Shown in pieces: positions 42,879 to 51,077 of a stretch of 64,000 nt of DNA (positions within the stretch are counted from its first letter, which is position 1; the number at the start of each line of letters is the position of its first letter). The notes below the pieces were generated by a model. That model did not search any database. It saw only the letters and a list, made by a program, of their open reading frames with translations, and was not told the origin of the DNA. Origin of the DNA: Balneola sp. (GTDB lineage: Bacteria; Bacteroidota; Rhodothermia; Balneolales; Balneolaceae); NCBI GenBank assembly GCA_017640785.1, contig JAEPPZ010000006.1, forward strand, positions 1-64,000, given 5' to 3'. Position numbers and translations under genes: made by a program.

Positions 42879-44081
42879 TTACAAATTTTCTGATATTGTT
42901 CCCATATCCTTATCTCCTCTGCCCGAACAGTTTACGATAACTACCTGATCTTCTGTCGTAGTTGGTATAAGGTTTTCTAACCAAGCAAAAGCATGAGCTG
43001 TTTCCAGTGCCGGAATAATTCCTTCTTTCTTGGAGAGCAACTTCACTGCTTCCATTGCTTCGTCATCAGTTACTGCATGATAACTAACTCTCTTCGTATC
43101 ATGTAAATGAGAATGCTCAGGTCCAATCCCCGGATAATCCAATCCTGCACTTATGGAATGAGCCAGTTCTATCTGTCCGTTTTTATCGTGAAGCAAATAG
43201 CTCATGGAACCGTGAAGAATTCCAGGCGTTCCTTTTGTTAGTGTTGCGGCTGTCTTGCCGGAATCCACTCCGAATCCGGCAGCTTCTATCCCGATAATAT
43301 TCACTGATTCTTCTTCAATAAACGGATAAAAGAATCCCATTGCGTTTGATCCTCCACCAACACAAGCAATTAAGTAATCCGGAAGCTTTCCTTCTGCTTT
43401 CATGATCTGTCGCTTTGTTTCATCGCCAATAACACGGTGAAAGTTTCTAACCATCATCGGGTAAGGATGAGGTCCAACCACAGATCCAATGATATAAAAA
43501 GTATCTTCAACATTGGTCACCCAATCCCGAATTGCTTCATTTGTTGCATCTTTAAGCGTTTTAGAACCACTTTCAACACTTCTGACCTCTGCCCCAAGTA
43601 AATGCATTCGGTCTACGTTCAACTTTTGTCGAACCATGTCTTCAGCTCCCATATAAACCACACATTCCAGACCAAACTTAGCACAGGCTGTCGCAGTTGC
43701 TACTCCATGTTGACCGGCTCCGGTTTCAGCAATAATGCGTTTCTTACCCATTCTCTGAGCTAAAAGTACTTGTCCGATAGCATTGTTGATCTTATGAGCT
43801 CCGGTATGACAAAGATCTTCTCTTTTCATATAGATCCGGGCTTTTCCGTAGTGCTCAGTTAACCTGTTTGCAAAAGTTAGCTTCGTAGGTCTGCCTACGT
43901 ATTCATCGAGCAGCTCATTTAATTGTGAATTAAACGAAGGGTCTTTGCTTGCAAGCTCATATTCTTCTTCTAAAGCTCTTACAGCAGGAATAAGTATTTC
44001 CGGCACAAACTTACCGCCGTATTGCCCGAAATAGCCTCTTGCGTTTGGTTGTTGGTATTTAATTTTGGTTTCTTCAGTCAT
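42879..44081 (-). CDS. trpB: Tryptophan synthase beta chain
   Basis: 400 residues, PLP fold-type II, TrpB1 type. The PLP Lys97 lies in [24 protein letters not shown] is the phosphate loop, [16 protein letters not shown] the substrate Ser loop. It joins indole and serine to tryptophan. Flanked on both sides by repeat hairpins (42782-42870 and 44095-44217). Confidence 0.98.
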   Translation of the reverse strand: MTEETKIKYQQPNARGYFGQYGGKFVPEILIPAVRALEEEYELASKDPSFNSQLNELLDEYVGRPTKLTFANRLTEHYGKARIYMKREDLCHTGAHKINNAIGQVLLAQRMGKKRIIAETGAGQHGVATATACAKFGLECVVYMGAEDMVRQKLNVDRMHLLGAEVRSVESGSKTLKDATNEAIRDWVTNVEDTFYIIGSVVGPHPYPMMVRNFHRVIGDETKRQIMKAEGKLPDYLIACVGGGSNAMGFFYPFIEEESVNIIGIEAAGFGVDSGKTAATLTKGTPGILHGSMSYLLHDKNGQIELAHSISAGLDYPGIGPEHSHLHDTKRVSYHAVTDDEAMEAVKLLSKKEGIIPALETAHAFAWLENLIPTTTEDQVVIVNCSGRGDKDMGTISENL

Positions 44082-44094
44082 TATTAAATTAATT

Positions 44095-44217
44095 TGTCAT
44101 GTCGATTGATTCCGATGAAATCGGAAGATTGAGACATCTAAAATTTATTTTGATTTTGCTAAGTCTGTAAGATTTCTCGGTCATCCTGACTACGTCAGTT
44201 TTCATCTCGAAATGACA
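44095..44217. repeat. Repeat hairpin between trpF and trpB
   Basis: Outer arms TGTCATGTCGA (44095-44105) and TCGAAATGACA (44207-44217), with a mismatch in the left arm, and inner GATTCCGATGAAATCGGAAGA hairpin. A longer, less symmetrical member of the family at 18484. Confidence 0.75.
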
Positions 44218-44251
44218 AGAAAGGTTATTAATTCTTTGATCTATATTCATC

Positions 44252-44893
44252 CTAAATCAGCTCTACAGGTTTGACCGTATTCACGAAGATTTCCATTTTT
44301 TCGAGATCTTTTAAACCAGGTTCTTCTTCAATGCTGCTTGAAATATCCACTGCATAAGGATCCAGAGTTTCTATGGCTTCTTTCACATTATCAGAATTCA
44401 ATCCACCGGATAAAAAGAATGGTTTTGAAGTCAGGTCTTTAACGATATCCCAATCAAAAGTCTTGCCTGTTCCACCCCATTGATCACCGACTTTGGTATC
44501 AAACAAAAAGAAATCGACTACATCGTTATATTGATCGATCTTTTCTTGTAATGATTTCTTTGTGGAATCCAGAGTAATATGAATGGCTTTGATGATCGGC
44601 TTTTCAATCAACTCACAATATTCCGGTGTTTCATTTCCGTGAAGCTGAACCAGATCCAATCCTGTTTCTTTGGCAGTGGCATTTACTTCATCAAGCGGTT
44701 GGTTGACAAACACTCCCACTTTCTCAGGACCTTCCAACCAGTTGATAATAGCTCCGGCTTTAGCAGGTTCAATGTAACGTGGACTTTTATCGTAAAATAT
44801 GAATCCCAAATAGTCCACAAACAAACCCGAAGCAAACCTACCGTCTTCGAGATTGGTGATTCCGCATATTTTTATTTTTTTTGATTTACTCAT
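44252..44893 (-). CDS. trpF: Phosphoribosylanthranilate isomerase
   Basis: 213 residues, TIM barrel. KICGITNLEDGRFA with the catalytic Cys at the N-terminus, DLVQLHGNETPEYCE, FFLSGGLNSDNVKEAI and AVDISSSIEEEPGLKD are the family motifs. It performs the Amadori step to CdRP. It overlaps trpC by 8 bases. Confidence 0.96.
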   Translation of the reverse strand: MSKSKKIKICGITNLEDGRFASGLFVDYLGFIFYDKSPRYIEPAKAGAIINWLEGPEKVGVFVNQPLDEVNATAKETGLDLVQLHGNETPEYCELIEKPIIKAIHITLDSTKKSLQEKIDQYNDVVDFFLFDTKVGDQWGGTGKTFDWDIVKDLTSKPFFLSGGLNSDNVKEAIETLDPYAVDISSSIEEEPGLKDLEKMEIFVNTVKPVELI

Positions 44894-45704
44894 TGATCAA
44901 ATTCTTTTCAAAAACTTCATTTCCTGACTCAATTAATTCTCTTACTGCATCTCCGGGATCATTCTGTCTCATAAAATATTCACCGATCAAAGCGGAGTGA
45001 ATTCCTTCTTTTCTCAATAGAGCCATATCTTCTCCTGATGACAAACCGCTTTCTGAAACCAAAATCGTTTCTTCCGGTGCTTGTTGAAGGATGTTGATCC
45101 CACGATGTACATCTACTTCAAAATTCTTTAAATCTCGATTGTTGACGCCCAGAATCTCTACCTGGCTAAAGTCCAACCTGTCAAAGTCTACCTGATCATA
45201 ACATTCAACCAAAGCTGATAATTCGAATTCTTTAGCAGCAGCAAGTAACTCATTCAATTGACTTCCATCTGTAATCGCAACAATGATCAAAACGGCATCT
45301 GCGCCATAAGCTCTTGCTTCTTTGATCTGAAACGGATCAATAATGAAATCTTTTCTAAGTAATGGAAGTTGAACTCGTTTTGAAATCGCATTCAAATACT
45401 CCATATCTCCCATAAAAAATGGTTTATCTGTTAATACAGAAATCGCTGAAGCTCCACCCTCTTCGTATCTGAGGGCAATATCAAGCGGGTCAAAATCTTT
45501 TCGGATCACTCCTTTCGATGGTGAGCCTTTCTTTACTTCTGCTATGATAGAAACTTCATCTTTTTTCTGTAATGCAGATTTAAAGTTGATGCGTTTCTTT
45601 TCGAATCCTTCCAGAGAATGCAGATCATTAAAACTGATCTCTTTTTTGCTTTTGATAAGATCTTCAGAAGTTTGAGCTACTATTTTATCCAGAATGGTTG
45701 ACAT
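44886..45704 (-). CDS. trpC: Indole-3-glycerol phosphate synthase
   Basis: 272 residues. SIIAEVKKGSPSKGVIRKDFDP is the signature with catalytic Lys, then LRKDFIIDPFQIKEARAYGADAVLIIVA, LGVNNRDLKNFEVD and VSESGL. It closes CdRP to indole-3-glycerol phosphate. Its start overlaps the trpD stop by one base. Confidence 0.97.
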   Translation of the reverse strand: MSTILDKIVAQTSEDLIKSKKEISFNDLHSLEGFEKKRINFKSALQKKDEVSIIAEVKKGSPSKGVIRKDFDPLDIALRYEEGGASAISVLTDKPFFMGDMEYLNAISKRVQLPLLRKDFIIDPFQIKEARAYGADAVLIIVAITDGSQLNELLAAAKEFELSALVECYDQVDFDRLDFSQVEILGVNNRDLKNFEVDVHRGINILQQAPEETILVSESGLSSGEDMALLRKEGIHSALIGEYFMRQNDPGDAVRELIESGNEVFEKNLINE

Positions 45705-46744
45705 CAGTACTTAAATACTCCCATTGCATCGTTGGTTGCATCAATAAAGTTATTGAATAATTTTCGGGCATTTCCTGATTCTAAACTTTCCACTGCTTTC
45801 TCTTTAGCTTCTTCGAGTGAGTTCACCAATCCGGATGCTTTGATTGCAAAAGTAGCATTTATCAACACGATATCTTTCTGGGCATCTGTGCATTTATTAG
45901 CCAGAATCTTTTTAAAAATAGATGAATTCTTTTCAGCATCGCCACCCATCAGTTGTTCCATTTCATAGGTTTTAAAGCCCAATGATGTTGGATCGAACCT
46001 GTATGACTCTGATACTTTTTTATCCTCAAGTTCAAAAACAGTAGAATTACCCGTGATGCTAACTTCATCCAAGCCGTCATCTGCATTAAAGGTATAAGCG
46101 AATTCTGTATCAAGATTTGATAGTATTGAAGCCATTTTACCAGCTACTTCGATATCGAAAGCACCGATAACATATTTTTGAACTCCGGCAGGATTAGCCA
46201 TTGGTCCCAGAATATTGAAGAACGTACGAAATCCCAGTTGTCGCCGTGTGGGCATCACATATTTCATAGCTGGATGAAACATTGGAGCAAACATAAAAGC
46301 CATTCCAACTTCACTATAAACCTGTTCTACACCTTCTTTACCAAGTTCAATTGCAGCTCCAAGATGCTCTAAAACATCCGCACTGCCGCATTTACTGGAT
46401 GCACTTCGGTTTCCATGCTTGATAACGGGAACTCCTGCTCCGGCAACTACAAAACTGGCTGCTGTTGAAATATTGAATGTTCCTGATTTATCTCCACCTG
46501 TTCCGACTAGATCGATAGCATTTGTGACGTCCACATCTACTTTAACAGACTTGTCACGCATTACTTTTACGAAAGCGGTTAGCTCGTCAACAGTTTCGCC
46601 TTTCATTCTCATTGCGGTTAGAAATGAAGCTATTTGTTCTTCAGGAACTTCACCTTCCATGATCTGAGTCAGCGCCCAACCTGCTTCGATCAGCGTTAGG
46701 TCTTCTGAAAATGAAAGTTTGTTTAAAATACTTTTGAATGTCAT
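45704..46744 (-). CDS. trpD: Anthranilate phosphoribosyltransferase
   Basis: 346 residues. GTGGDKSGTFNISTAASFVVAGAGVPVIKHGNRSASSKCGSADVLE is the PRPP and anthranilate binding region, with the GTGGD and KHGNRS motifs. NILGPMANPAGVQKYVIG follows. It joins anthranilate to PRPP. Overlaps trpG by 4 bases. Confidence 0.97.
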   Translation of the reverse strand: MTFKSILNKLSFSEDLTLIEAGWALTQIMEGEVPEEQIASFLTAMRMKGETVDELTAFVKVMRDKSVKVDVDVTNAIDLVGTGGDKSGTFNISTAASFVVAGAGVPVIKHGNRSASSKCGSADVLEHLGAAIELGKEGVEQVYSEVGMAFMFAPMFHPAMKYVMPTRRQLGFRTFFNILGPMANPAGVQKYVIGAFDIEVAGKMASILSNLDTEFAYTFNADDGLDEVSITGNSTVFELEDKKVSESYRFDPTSLGFKTYEMEQLMGGDAEKNSSIFKKILANKCTDAQKDIVLINATFAIKASGLVNSLEEAKEKAVESLESGNARKLFNNFIDATNDAMGVFKY

Positions 46745-47304
46745 GATTGAGTTAACCAGTTGGTTATCATTTTTGGTCCTTCTGTGGTTAGAATACTTTC
46801 GGGATGGAATTGAATTCCTTCGATCGGATATTCTTTGTGTCGAACTCCCATAATTACATCTTCAGATCTTGCAGTTATTTCCAATACTTCCGGTATAGAA
46901 TCAGGTGCTAGAACCAGAGAATGATATCGTGTTGCTGTACAATTCTGAGTGATATCCTTGAAGATATTTTTACCGTCGTGTTCAACCTGTGATACCTTGC
47001 CGTGCATAAGTTTAGGAGCATAATCTACTTTTGCTCCGAATACCTCACCTATGGCTTGATGCCCTAAGCAAACTCCCAGGATCGGAGTGGTTTTACCAAG
47101 CTCCTGAATAATTTGTTTACTGACTCCTGCATTATCCGGTCTTCCCGGTCCCGGCGAGATCAATATCTTAGAAGGATTCAGTTCTTTGATCTGATCAAGA
47201 GTAAGCTCATCATTGCGAATTACTTTATAATCATTAGTTACCGTAGCAACTAAGTGAACCAGATTATAAGTGAATGAATCGTAGTTGTCTATAATTAAGA
47301 TCAC
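46741..47304 (-). CDS. trpG: Anthranilate synthase glutaminase component
   Basis: 187 residues, class I glutamine amidotransferase. The nucleophile Cys79 lies in PILGVCLGHQAIGE; DNYDSFTYNLVH and ISPGPGRP at the start are typical of TrpG/PabA, and the catalytic His-x-Glu is in IQFHPESILT. It provides ammonia to TrpE. PabA function may be shared. A 96-base gap with a small inverted repeat separates it from trpS. Confidence 0.95.
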   Translation of the reverse strand: MILIIDNYDSFTYNLVHLVATVTNDYKVIRNDELTLDQIKELNPSKILISPGPGRPDNAGVSKQIIQELGKTTPILGVCLGHQAIGEVFGAKVDYAPKLMHGKVSQVEHDGKNIFKDITQNCTATRYHSLVLAPDSIPEVLEITARSEDVIMGVRHKEYPIEGIQFHPESILTTEGPKMITNWLTQS

Positions 47305-47334
47305 TGAATAGCCCCGTTAATTTTACCATTACGA

Positions 47335-47370
47335 CACACCCCTGAATCCCCTCTCAAGAGGGGACTTTTT
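47335..47370. repeat. Short inverted repeat between trpS and trpG
   Basis: CCCCTCTCAAGAGGGG is a perfect 16-base palindrome followed by ACTTTTT on the plus strand and preceded by CCTGAAT. It looks like one of the dispersed palindromes; a terminator role in the minus-strand trp direction is unlikely because no T-run follows on that strand. Confidence 0.7.
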
Positions 47371-47400
47371 AATAACCTATATGAATAATCGTGTATCATC

Positions 47401-48384
47401 TTAAAAGCTCCTGATGATTCCACATGCTTCACGAATTGGCTCCATCACGGATTCTGCTCTTTCTCTGGCTTTATTTCCACCTTCACGAAGAACATCTTTC
47501 ACATAATCCAGATCTTTTTCCAGTTCTTTACGTTTCTCGTGGGCATCACCAAAATAGCTTTCTATCATTTCAAGCAGTTCCAGTTTAGCATGACCATATC
47601 CGAAACCTCCTGCTCTGTACTTTTCAGCTATTTCTTCTTGCTTCGCTTTGTCTCCAAACAGCTTGATCAGTGCAAAAACGTTATCAGTATCCGGATCTTT
47701 CGGCTCTTCTAATCCTTTTGAATCCGTTTCAATAGACATAACTACTTTTTTGAGCGGTTTACCTTCCGCAAACAAAGGAATGGTATTCTTATAGCTTTTG
47801 CTCATTTTTCGACCATCGGTTCCGGGAACTACGGCTACCGATTTTAGGATATGGTCTTCAGGTATTCTTAAAAGCTCGGAATCATATGCTCTGTTCAATT
47901 TTCCGGCAAGATCTCTGGCTATTTCGATATTCTGTTTTTGATCTTCTCCCACCGGCACTACATCAGAATGGTAAATGAGAATATCAGCGGCTTGTAAGAT
48001 CGGATAAGTAAACAAACCGATATTCGGATTTAATCCTGCAGCGATCTTATCCTTATATGAAACTCCCTTTTCCATCAAACTAACTGGACAAAGTGTTCCC
48101 AATATCCAGGCAAGTTCGGTAACCTGAGGAACATCTGACTGAGCAAAGAACGTTGCTTTCTTGGGATCTAAACCCAAAGCCAAATAATCAAGAGTTACAT
48201 CTATTGTATTTTGGTATAGTTGTTTGCCGTCATTAAGTGATGTCAGGGAGTGAAAATTGGCAATAAAGTAAAAGGCATCACCTTTATCTTGCATTTCTAT
48301 ATGTTGCCTCATTGCTCCAAAGTAGTTTCCGATGTGGAGTTTTCCCGAAGGCTGTATTCCTGATAAAATAGTTTTTTTGCTCAT
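47401..48384 (-). CDS. trpS: Tryptophanyl-tRNA synthetase
   Basis: 327 residues, class I synthetase. HIGH-type motif GKLHIGNYFGAM near the N-terminus and KMSKS-type motif GRKMSKSYKNT. PSGKLHIGN, HYSDVVPVGEDQKQ-like YHSDVVPVGEDQKQNIEIARDLA and the compact length identify TrpRS. It charges tRNA-Trp, the molecule sensed by the leader peptide upstream. It overlaps trpE by 4 bases and so is part of the attenuated operon. Confidence 0.97.
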   Translation of the reverse strand: MSKKTILSGIQPSGKLHIGNYFGAMRQHIEMQDKGDAFYFIANFHSLTSLNDGKQLYQNTIDVTLDYLALGLDPKKATFFAQSDVPQVTELAWILGTLCPVSLMEKGVSYKDKIAAGLNPNIGLFTYPILQAADILIYHSDVVPVGEDQKQNIEIARDLAGKLNRAYDSELLRIPEDHILKSVAVVPGTDGRKMSKSYKNTIPLFAEGKPLKKVVMSIETDSKGLEEPKDPDTDNVFALIKLFGDKAKQEEIAEKYRAGGFGYGHAKLELLEMIESYFGDAHEKRKELEKDLDYVKDVLREGGNKARERAESVMEPIREACGIIRSF

Positions 48385-49841
48385 TCTATATCTAATGCTA
48401 CGCTAAGAGCCTGAACTAATGCTCCTGCTTTGTTCTGTGTTTCTTCAAATTCTTTATCGGGATCACTGTCTGCCACTATCCCTGCTCCTGCCTGAATATA
48501 AACTTTGTTGCCGGTAACAACCATCGTTCTTATGGCAATACATGTATCCATATTTCCGGAGAAGTCAAAGTAGCCTACAGCTCCGGCATAAATACCTCTT
48601 TTGGTCGGTTCCAATTCATCAATGATCTGCATGGCTCTGATTTTGGGAGCTCCGCTTACCGTTCCCGCCGGGAAACATTGCATCAACGCTTCCACTGAAG
48701 ATCGATCGTCTGAAATCTCACCCACAACATCACTTACTATATGCATCACATGAGAATATCGCTCTACAACCTGATTCCGTTCCATTTTAACCGTTCCTGG
48801 CTTTGACACTCTGGACAGATCATTTCTACCCAGATCTACCAGCATAATATGTTCAGCTACTTCTTTGGGATCGTTTTTCAGATCGATCTCCAGTTCCAGA
48901 TCTTCTTCATGTGTTTTGCCACGTGGACGTGTTCCTGCAATCGGCAGAAGTCTCACTTCCTTGTCCTGAACTCTCACCAATACTTCAGGAGACGACCCAA
49001 CGATCTGGAATTCATCGAAATCTAAATAGAATAAATACGGTGACGGGTTTACCATTCTCAACGCGCGATAAAGCATGAAAGAATCACCACTCATATTGGC
49101 TTCAAATCTTTGTGACAACACCACCTGAAAAATATCGCCTTCGTAGATGTGATCCTTCGCTTTTGAGACCATCGCATTGAATTGCTCTCTTTCAATATTG
49201 CTTTCCAGCGAGCCCGGGTCAATTGTAAATTCTCTTCGTTGATATTTCGCTGACATTGCAGCTTTTTCCATCTCATCCAAAGAAATTAGAGCAGATTCAT
49301 ACAGTGCTTCAGGATCAGAATTCTGATCCGTAAATACCGTTTTGATCAAGATCACCTGATGCTTTACATGATCAAAAGCATAAATTTCATCATAGAAACA
49401 CCAAATGCCTTCCGGAAGATCCAGATCATCCTTTGGGACATTCGGCAGATCCTCCACCAGCCTAAAAGTATCATAAGCTGAAAAACCTACCGCTCCACCT
49501 GTTAATCGTGGCAGTTCAGGTATCTTTGGCTCTGTATATTTCGTTGTTTGATATTTAAGTTCTTCAAAATACGGGCGTTCTATTTCAACACTGCCATCTT
49601 TGTTTTTTAACGAAGTGTTCGATCCATCAAAATGAAGAGTTTGATAGGGATTTCTCCCAATAAATGAATAACGAGCAAGTTGCTCTCCCCCTTCAACCGA
49701 TTCCAGCAAAAAAGGATTTCGTGCTCCTTCCCTAATATTCATAAACAAAGAAACCGGTGTAAGTACATCTGCCAGTAATCTCTTATAAACAGGTATCGCT
49801 GAGTAGTCTTTACTAAGTTCTAAAAATTGTTGCTTGTTCAT
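48381..49841 (-). CDS. trpE: Anthranilate synthase component I
   Basis: 486 residues, chorismate-binding enzyme. GDIFQVVLSQRFEANMSGDSF, NPSPYLFYLDFDEFQIVGSSPEVLVRV, LLPIAGTRPRGKTHEEDLELE, HIMLVDLGRNDLSRVSKPGTV and CFPAGTVSGAPKIRAMQIIDELE are all classical. The N-terminal part carries LLESVEGGEQLARYSFIG, the LLES-x-x-x-x-x-x-x-x-S region of the Trp feedback site. It makes anthranilate with TrpG. First enzyme gene of the trp operon, downstream of the leader and attenuator. Confidence 0.97.
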   Translation of the reverse strand: MNKQQFLELSKDYSAIPVYKRLLADVLTPVSLFMNIREGARNPFLLESVEGGEQLARYSFIGRNPYQTLHFDGSNTSLKNKDGSVEIERPYFEELKYQTTKYTEPKIPELPRLTGGAVGFSAYDTFRLVEDLPNVPKDDLDLPEGIWCFYDEIYAFDHVKHQVILIKTVFTDQNSDPEALYESALISLDEMEKAAMSAKYQRREFTIDPGSLESNIEREQFNAMVSKAKDHIYEGDIFQVVLSQRFEANMSGDSFMLYRALRMVNPSPYLFYLDFDEFQIVGSSPEVLVRVQDKEVRLLPIAGTRPRGKTHEEDLELEIDLKNDPKEVAEHIMLVDLGRNDLSRVSKPGTVKMERNQVVERYSHVMHIVSDVVGEISDDRSSVEALMQCFPAGTVSGAPKIRAMQIIDELEPTKRGIYAGAVGYFDFSGNMDTCIAIRTMVVTGNKVYIQAGAGIVADSDPDKEFEETQNKAGALVQALSVALDIE

Positions 49842-49849
49842 ATGTTAAT

Positions 49850-49927
49850 TGTCATTCTGAGCGATAGCGAAGAATCTGCACATTTTATCAATTGTGAAGA
49901 TCCTTCAGCAATAGCTTCAGGATGACT
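49850..49927. repeat. Dispersed repeat between trp attenuator and trpE
   Basis: TGTCATTCTGA (49850-49860) and TCAGGATGAC (49917-49926) are near-complementary ends; inside are GAAGAATCT and AAGATCCTTC. It is a known-looking dispersed type (GTCATTCTGAGCGNNAGCGAAGAATCT) and adds a second stable fold to the trpE leader. Confidence 0.8.
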
Positions 49928-49964
49928 TTTAAATTAATTATGGGATTAACCAAAACTTAAGGTC

Positions 49965-49999
49965 AAAAAAAAACCCACTCTTCCGTAGGAACAGTGGGT
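49965..49999 (-). terminator. trp attenuator
   Basis: In RNA (minus strand) ACCCACU (49999-49993) pairs with AGUGGGU (49979-49973), continuing across a C-C mismatch with UUCC/GGAA around a short loop, and runs into about nine U. The 5' half, CCCACUG (49998-49992), can instead pair with CAGUGGG (50044-50038) just before the leader stop codon, forming an antiterminator. CAGUGGG in turn can pair with region 1 (CCCAACGCUU, 50061-50052). The 1:2, 2:3, 3:4 arrangement of classical trp attenuation is complete. Confidence 0.92.
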
Positions 50000-50025
50000 G
50001 TATGTAATTTCTTAGTTAAAAATCT

Positions 50026-50097
50026 TTATGCAACAATCCCACTGCTTATGTAAGCGTTGGGCCACCACCAAGTGTTATGTAGTTGCTTTTTTAACAT
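50026..50097 (-). CDS. trpL: trp operon leader peptide
   Basis: A 23-residue peptide MLKKQLHNTWWWPNAYISSG plus IVA. Three Trp codons in a row are at 50070-50062. The stop lies about 28 bases before the terminator hairpin. RNA region 1 starts at the base directly after the Trp codons, so a ribosome stalled for lack of charged tRNA-Trp covers region 1 and frees region 2 for the antiterminator. This gives transcription of trpE and the genes behind it only when charging is low. No strong ribosome binding site is visible upstream. Confidence 0.9.
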   Translation of the reverse strand: MLKKQLHNTWWWPNAYISSGIVA

Positions 50098-50273
50098 GGC
50101 TGAAAATATAGCAGGGTAAGAATTTAATAGCAACGATTATTCAAAGAAATAAACTTTCAATATTTAAGTTGCTATCTAAACAATGAATTCCTAATATTTA
50201 AGCGAACCCAAAAAACATCGCCTATTTAGTATCGTTACAATATTTCTTCACCTAAAATTTAAACGCGATCTTT

Positions 50274-51077
50274 TTGTCTTATAAATTCTTTTCTCTGGTT
50301 CTGCTTGCTTTGGTTTGGACTGTGTTTGCTTCTTGCGATGACGCCCTTACCCCCAAAGACTTCGATGAACAACAACCTTATGTTCAAAATCTGGTAGTCA
50401 ATCCTTCCACTATTTCCTTTGATCCTGAAACAGACGGACAGAAAGATACTACTCTTACTTTAGACGTTACCGTAGATGGATTTAATTTTGAAGTAGATTC
50501 AGTTCCTTATTATTCTGTCTTTCTGGGTGATGATGAGAATCCGATTCTTCAGGATAAGTTTCTAGTAAACTTCAGTCCTGTAACTACGTTTCAAGCCAGT
50601 ATTCCTATTGAAACTAAAACCTACTTCTTTGAAACCTATACCGTTTTAATTACACCTTCATTATCAGGTAACTTTACCAATTTTGCACAATCGATAATGA
50701 TTCAAACTGGTGTTCCATTTAATGCCCCTACAATTATTGAAGCAATTAATCCTGAAGAGGTTCAAAGGCCTTCCTCAGGAAACGTAAATGTCCGTTTTCA
50801 AGCTAAAGCAACTGACATTGATCGCCAAAAGAATCTTGATGGTGTTTTTTTAAGACTAATCAGCAGAACCAGCGGTGAGGTCAACAATTCACCTTTCCAA
50901 CTATTTGACGATGGAGAAAGAGCCGGAGATCAATCAGCAAATGATTCGGTTTTCACACTTACTTTTCCGGTAAACTCAGGAAATCAATTGCAAACTTATG
51001 ACATTTTATATTATGCAAAAGACAAAAGTGGTCTGGTAAGTGATACAATTAAAACAGTATTTAAGATAGTAGAATGA
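50274..51077 (+). CDS. Lipoprotein with Ig-like C-terminal domain
   Basis: 267 residues, start TTG at 50274. Lipobox VFASC gives lipidation at about residue 20. The N-terminal half looks like a beta-sandwich; the C-terminal half (about 150-265) carries FQLFDDGERAGDQSANDSVFTLTFPV, a calcium-like DDG-x-x-GD-x-x-x-x-DGxYT type loop found in many surface lipoproteins. Overlaps the next gene by 4 bases. It is the first gene of a four-gene set with a secreted propeller protein and two PorV/PorQ-like barrels, so a surface role is inferred. No named family. Confidence 0.65.
   Translation: MSYKFFSLVLLALVWTVFASCDDALTPKDFDEQQPYVQNLVVNPSTISFDPETDGQKDTTLTLDVTVDGFNFEVDSVPYYSVFLGDDENPILQDKFLVNFSPVTTFQASIPIETKTYFFETYTVLITPSLSGNFTNFAQSIMIQTGVPFNAPTIIEAINPEEVQRPSSGNVNVRFQAKATDIDRQKNLDGVFLRLISRTSGEVNNSPFQLFDDGERAGDQSANDSVFTLTFPVNSGNQLQTYDILYYAKDKSGLVSDTIKTVFKIVE

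Noticed and set aside
47335-47370. Terminator inside the trp operon
   Set aside because: The T-run follows on the plus strand only; in the direction of trp transcription there is none, and the palindrome looks like a dispersed repeat.
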